A DNA stretch of 64,000 bases from Merdiplasma sp964643295 (GTDB lineage Bacteria > Bacillota > Clostridia > Lachnospirales > Lachnospiraceae). The position numbers and the translations under genes were made by a program. The stretch covers positions 41,698-105,697 of the forward strand of contig CAZXSN010000002.1 in assembly GCA_964643295.1 (NCBI GenBank), given 5' to 3'. Below the pieces are notes generated by a model. The model ran no database searches. It was not told the origin of the DNA and was given only the letters and a program-made list of their open reading frames with translations. This document shows, one piece after another, positions 61,453 to 64,000 of this stretch. The stretch's first letter is position 1. Every line of letters starts with the position of its first letter.

Positions 61453-61712
61453 GAGATTATTCTTGCTCTCCAAAGACCGCCATCCGGCAGTTCTCCGGCA
61501 CACGGCTGCGGACGCGAACTGCCAGGGCAAAGACGTAAGTCCCTGAAACGGCGTGAAAGGAAAAACGTACCTGATCCGACCATTTCGCATCAGAAACGGG
61601 AGAAAAGTTCTTCCGCTTCCTCTTTCCCTTTTTCGTCCTCTTCGCGCAGTCTGTCTCTGACAAAACTGCAGCCGGCTCTTAAGTGACTTTTATGATGCAC
61701 CTTTCCCTGGAA
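61453..61712. other. Intergenic stretch, no gene seen
   Basis: No supported gene. A 68-codon minus-strand frame (61457-61663), basic and with no good ribosome binding site, is not convincing. The rlmN and rsmB genes that usually stand upstream of stp in Clostridia are absent. Confidence 0.5.
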
Positions 61713-61741
61713 TTGTCATCCTGATGAAGCTGTGCTATACT
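61713..61741 (+). promoter_or_regulatory. Predicted promoter of the DUF362 gene
   Basis: TTGTCA (61713-61718), 17 bases, TATACT (61736-61741); transcription would start near 61748, about 55 bases before the ATG. Confidence 0.7.
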
Positions 61742-61803
61742 TACGGTCAGGAAAACCCGAAGACACGCTGTCTGATGCAAAGAGAAAGAAGGAGAAATTT
61801 GCC

Positions 61804-62682
61804 ATGTCAGAGAAATCTGTTGTCTATTTTACCAAAGAACTGACCGGGGAAGCCCTGCAGCGAATCTACCACTGCCTGGGCGTGACTCTTCCGGGCAAAG
61901 TTGCCGTGAAAATATCCAGCGGAGAACCCGGAGGCCACAACTTTTTAAAGCCTACGCTGATCAAAGGGCTGGTACAGGAGTTAAGCGGCACGATTGTAGA
62001 GTGCAATACCGCCTATGCGGGAAGACGAAACACAACCGCCGCGCACTGGGAAACGCTGAAAGAGCACGGTTTTACCGCCATCGCCCCCTGCGATATCCTC
62101 GATGAGGACGGAGACACACCGCTTCCGGTAAAGGGCGGTGCTCATCTTAAGGAAGACTACGTAGGTGCGCATCTGAAAGACTATGATTCTGTGCTGGTGC
62201 TCTCCCACTTCAAAGGACACATCATGGGCGGATTTGGCGGAGCGCTTAAGAATGTCGCCATCGGTTTTGCCTCCTCCAGAGGAAAGGTCTGGATTCATTC
62301 CTCCGCCACGAGCATGGAAGAGCCGTCCATCTTTACCTCCGACCACGATTCGTTTCTAGAGTCCATGGCCGATGCCAACAAGGCTGTGATGGATTTTGTG
62401 GGAAAGGAAAACATGCTCTACATCAACGTAGCCAACCGGCTCTCTGTGGACTGCGACTGTGATTCCAATCCCAGTGAACCGGAAATGGCAGATATCGGCA
62501 TCTTCGCGTCCACCGATCCGGTTGCCGTCGATCAGGCCAGTGTGGATGCGGTGTACCATTCCCCGGATCCCGGCAAAAAAGCTTTAATCGAGCGTATCGA
62601 ATCCCGCAACGGCCTCCATACGCTGGAAGCCGCCGCGAAGCTGAACCTGGGCACCCGCGAATATGAACTGGTGGAGATCTGA
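61804..62682 (+). CDS. DUF362 domain protein
   Basis: About 292 aa. Typical DUF362 features: VAVKISSGEPGGHNFLKP near the N-terminus, NTAYAGRRNTTAAHW, LVLSHFKGHIMGGFGGALKN and ASTDPVAVDQASVDAV. Function of the family is not settled; some members stand beside ferredoxin domains, but no Fe-S motif is present here. ATG 61804 was chosen because AAGGAG lies 9 bases upstream and the earlier frame includes the promoter. Cytoplasmic. Confidence 0.88.
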   Translation: MSEKSVVYFTKELTGEALQRIYHCLGVTLPGKVAVKISSGEPGGHNFLKPTLIKGLVQELSGTIVECNTAYAGRRNTTAAHWETLKEHGFTAIAPCDILDEDGDTPLPVKGGAHLKEDYVGAHLKDYDSVLVLSHFKGHIMGGFGGALKNVAIGFASSRGKVWIHSSATSMEEPSIFTSDHDSFLESMADANKAVMDFVGKENMLYINVANRLSVDCDCDSNPSEPEMADIGIFASTDPVAVDQASVDAVYHSPDPGKKALIERIESRNGLHTLEAAAKLNLGTREYELVEI

Positions 62683-62707
62683 GAACGATCCTGAAAAGCT
62701 GAATCTT

Positions 62708-62740
62708 AAAAAGGAGGAGTATTTCTTTCACTCCTCCTTT
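62708..62740. terminator. Terminator after the DUF362 gene
   Basis: AAGGAGGAGT pairs with ACTCCTCCTT around a 9-base loop. The T run is short on the plus strand (TTT) and longer on the minus strand. Confidence 0.65.
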
Positions 62741-62923
62741 CTGCGGAAATGAGTTCAATGATACACTGTATTTTTAAGTCTTTGTATGCTTAAATTTCCA
62801 TTTCTCAAAGTGACCCAGCGATTGGCTGACCAGGCGCCGTTTTGTTTCCCGGTTTTTCGTTTCGATTCCTTTCAAAGTGAAAAACCCCGGTAAATCTGAC
62901 TATTTTTTCAAGGGAGAAAAATA

Positions 62924-63481
62924 ATGTCACTGAAAAGTACGAGTAAGTTTGTAAGTCTCATCCTTCGCCATAAACCGGAGGCAGTCGGAATCACACTCGA
63001 TGAGCACGGCTGGGCGGATGTAGATGAATTAATCGCCGGCGTCTCGAAAACACGCCCCTTTGACCGAAGAATGCTGGAACGAATTGTCGCAGAGGATGAA
63101 AAGCAGCGGTATTCCTTCAACGAAGATAAAACCCTGATTCGTGCCAATCAGGGACATTCCATCCCCGTTGACGTGGAACTGGAAAAAAGGATGCCTCCGG
63201 ATTTTCTTTATCACGGCACCGGTGAAAAGTCTGTCTCCTCCATAGAAAAACAGGGACTTTTGCCGATGTCAAGACTCTACGTGCATCTGTCTTTGGAGTA
63301 TGAAACCGCGATAAAAGTCGGAGCAAGACATGGAAAACCGGTTGTTTATAAAATCGCCTCTCGGCAGATGGCAGACGAGGGGTATGATTTCTTCCTGTCT
63401 GTAAACGGTGTCTGGCTTACCAAACGTGTCCCCGTGCAGTACTTAATCCGTGAGGAAAATAGACAGGATTCCCGTATATAG
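62924..63481 (+). CDS. kptA: RNA 2'-phosphotransferase (KptA/Tpt1)
   Basis: 185 aa, standard length. Catalytic residues are in ILRHKPE (Arg-His), ANQGHS, and YHGTGEKSV; RLYVHLS holds the later His/Arg region. In yeast Tpt1 removes the 2'-phosphate left by tRNA splicing, using NAD. Bacteria do not splice tRNA that way, so the bacterial substrate is uncertain: repair-type RNA ends or 5'-phosphate ADP-ribosylation have been suggested for family members. SD AGGGAG before ATG. It appears to be a single-gene unit near the second repeat element. Confidence 0.95.
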   Translation: MSLKSTSKFVSLILRHKPEAVGITLDEHGWADVDELIAGVSKTRPFDRRMLERIVAEDEKQRYSFNEDKTLIRANQGHSIPVDVELEKRMPPDFLYHGTGEKSVSSIEKQGLLPMSRLYVHLSLEYETAIKVGARHGKPVVYKIASRQMADEGYDFFLSVNGVWLTKRVPVQYLIREENRQDSRI

Positions 63482-63841
63482 GGAAGTCTTGGATAGAGCT
63501 GTCAGAAAACGTCCCGAATCCTTTTTTTGAAGAAAAAACCTGTCACAGAGGATCCATGCGCACAATCGGATGACTGGAAACAGGAAAACAGTTTTTTCTG
63601 CCGTTTCACTTCCGGAAATTTAAAGCCGTTTCAAAGATCTACAGAAACGGTTTTCCGTCCAATCCGATTGACTATGCTGAAAAAGCAAACGTAATCCCGC
63701 GAAAGTGACTGCCTTTTTCTTCCCGTCTGGAGAGCAGAAAAAGGTCCGATGATCATAAACCAGCCAACCTGATGGGGAGAATCCCATCAAGGCCGGTAAA
63801 CACAAAGGATGCATTTTTAGGCATCCTCCTGGCCTGATCAG
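63482..63841. other. Intergenic stretch with small hairpins, no gene seen
   Basis: About 360 bases from the kptA stop to repeat copy 2. Apart from the terminator-like stem listed separately, AGGATGC/GCATCCT form a hairpin near 63807-63829 just before the repeat. No convincing open frame. Confidence 0.5.
63626..63654 (+). terminator. Possible terminator of kptA
   Basis: CCGTTTC (63626-63632) pairs with GAAACGG (63644-63650), followed by TTTT. It is about 145 bases past the stop, so its use by kptA is uncertain. Confidence 0.45.
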
Positions 63842-64000
63842 ATGATTACAGCGTCAAAAGCCTGAATCCACGGCATGCAAAGCATGCAAGTGGGTGAAAA
63901 GGCTTATTGACGCGCCCCAACATGAGGAAGAAGTGGGGCAGGGGCCCCATGAATTCCGAATGTTGAGCAGGATTGTGAGAGCTGCGAAGCAGCGAAACAA
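63842..64000 (+). repeat. Structured intergenic repeat element, copy 2 (cut by window edge)
   Basis: Same element as 9876-10093. Its first 24 bases are identical to copy 1, and the rest keeps the stems while changing bases: GCGTCAAAAGCCT (63851-63863) with AGGCTTATTGACGC (63900-63913), now with an apical GCATGC/GCATGC hairpin (63873-63887); CCCCA/TGGGG (63915-63919 with 63934-63938); GGGGCCCC in the third-stem position; and GGATTGT (63970-63976) opening the fourth stem, with an apical GCTGC-GAA-GCAGC hairpin. The window ends inside the fourth stem's 3' arm. Confidence 0.75.

Noticed and set aside
61457..61663. 68-codon basic minus-strand frame upstream of stp
   Set aside because: No ribosome binding site at a fitting distance, no recognisable domain, and it overlaps the stp promoter region.
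63620..63814. 64-codon minus-strand frame near the right edge
   Set aside because: No ribosome binding site or domain; the region is better explained by small hairpins and the flank of repeat copy 2.

Overview
The window reads as chromosome of a Gram-positive, anaerobic, moderately GC-rich Clostridia member, most likely Lachnospiraceae. The basis is gene content and arrangement: a cdaA-cdaR c-di-AMP operon, a stp-prkC-rsgA-rpe-thiN operon, recD2, an Mbl/MreB-type actin, Lgt, an LCP wall-polymer ligase, strong AGGAGG-type ribosome binding sites and TTGACA/TATAAT-type promoters with 17-base spacers. Species-level placement is not possible from the sequence alone. No rRNA, tRNA, CRISPR array, insertion sequence or phage gene was seen. 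Nearly all genes lie on the minus strand; the plus-strand genes are wbqC-like, an L,D-transpeptidase, purF-like, a DUF362 protein and kptA.

Layout. 1-5 kb: the N-terminal part of a GH13 glucan enzyme cut by the window edge, and a heterodimeric ABC multidrug exporter behind a strong promoter and a leader of about 600 nt. 5-10 kb: a secreted Big2-flavodoxin-cyclophilin-like fusion, a decayed paralogue of it, a MATE pump and a LysR regulator. 9.9 kb: a structured repeat element that recurs at the right edge (63.8 kb). 10-17 kb: a CstA-type transporter coupled to a small unknown protein, then rpoD, clpX and an HtrA protease. 17-42 kb: a large cell-surface polysaccharide locus. 42-44 kb: an L,D-transpeptidase with wall-binding repeats. 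44-48 kb: two membrane proteins, cdaA, cdaR and an HPr. 48-54 kb: recD2, mreB, lgt, ychF. 54-61 kb: a purF-like gene, then thiN, rpe, rsgA, prkC, stp. 61-64 kb: a DUF362 protein, a KptA RNA 2'-phosphotransferase and the second repeat copy.

The polysaccharide locus has two initiating sugar-phosphate transferases (one near each end), many GT2 and WsaF-type GT4 glycosyltransferases, an epimerase, a sugar aminotransferase with an ArnE/ArnF-like small flippase pair and a polytopic GT-C-like protein, and an ABC export pair whose ATPase carries a C-terminal Wzt-like domain. Directly after the ABC pair come a translationally coupled methyltransferase and a kinase-like protein. This arrangement resembles the methyl/phosphate chain-terminator (WbdD) plus Wzm/Wzt logic of Gram-negative O-antigens, here in a Gram-positive background. 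An LCP protein at the far end would attach the finished polymer to peptidoglycan; its cytoplasmic tail holds an unusual Tyr/Gly/Gln/Asn octapeptide repeat.

Other points of interest: the roughly 218-bp structured repeat in two copies, a purF-like gene lacking the N-terminal catalytic cysteine, and a predicted multibranched leader ahead of the wbqC-like gene.
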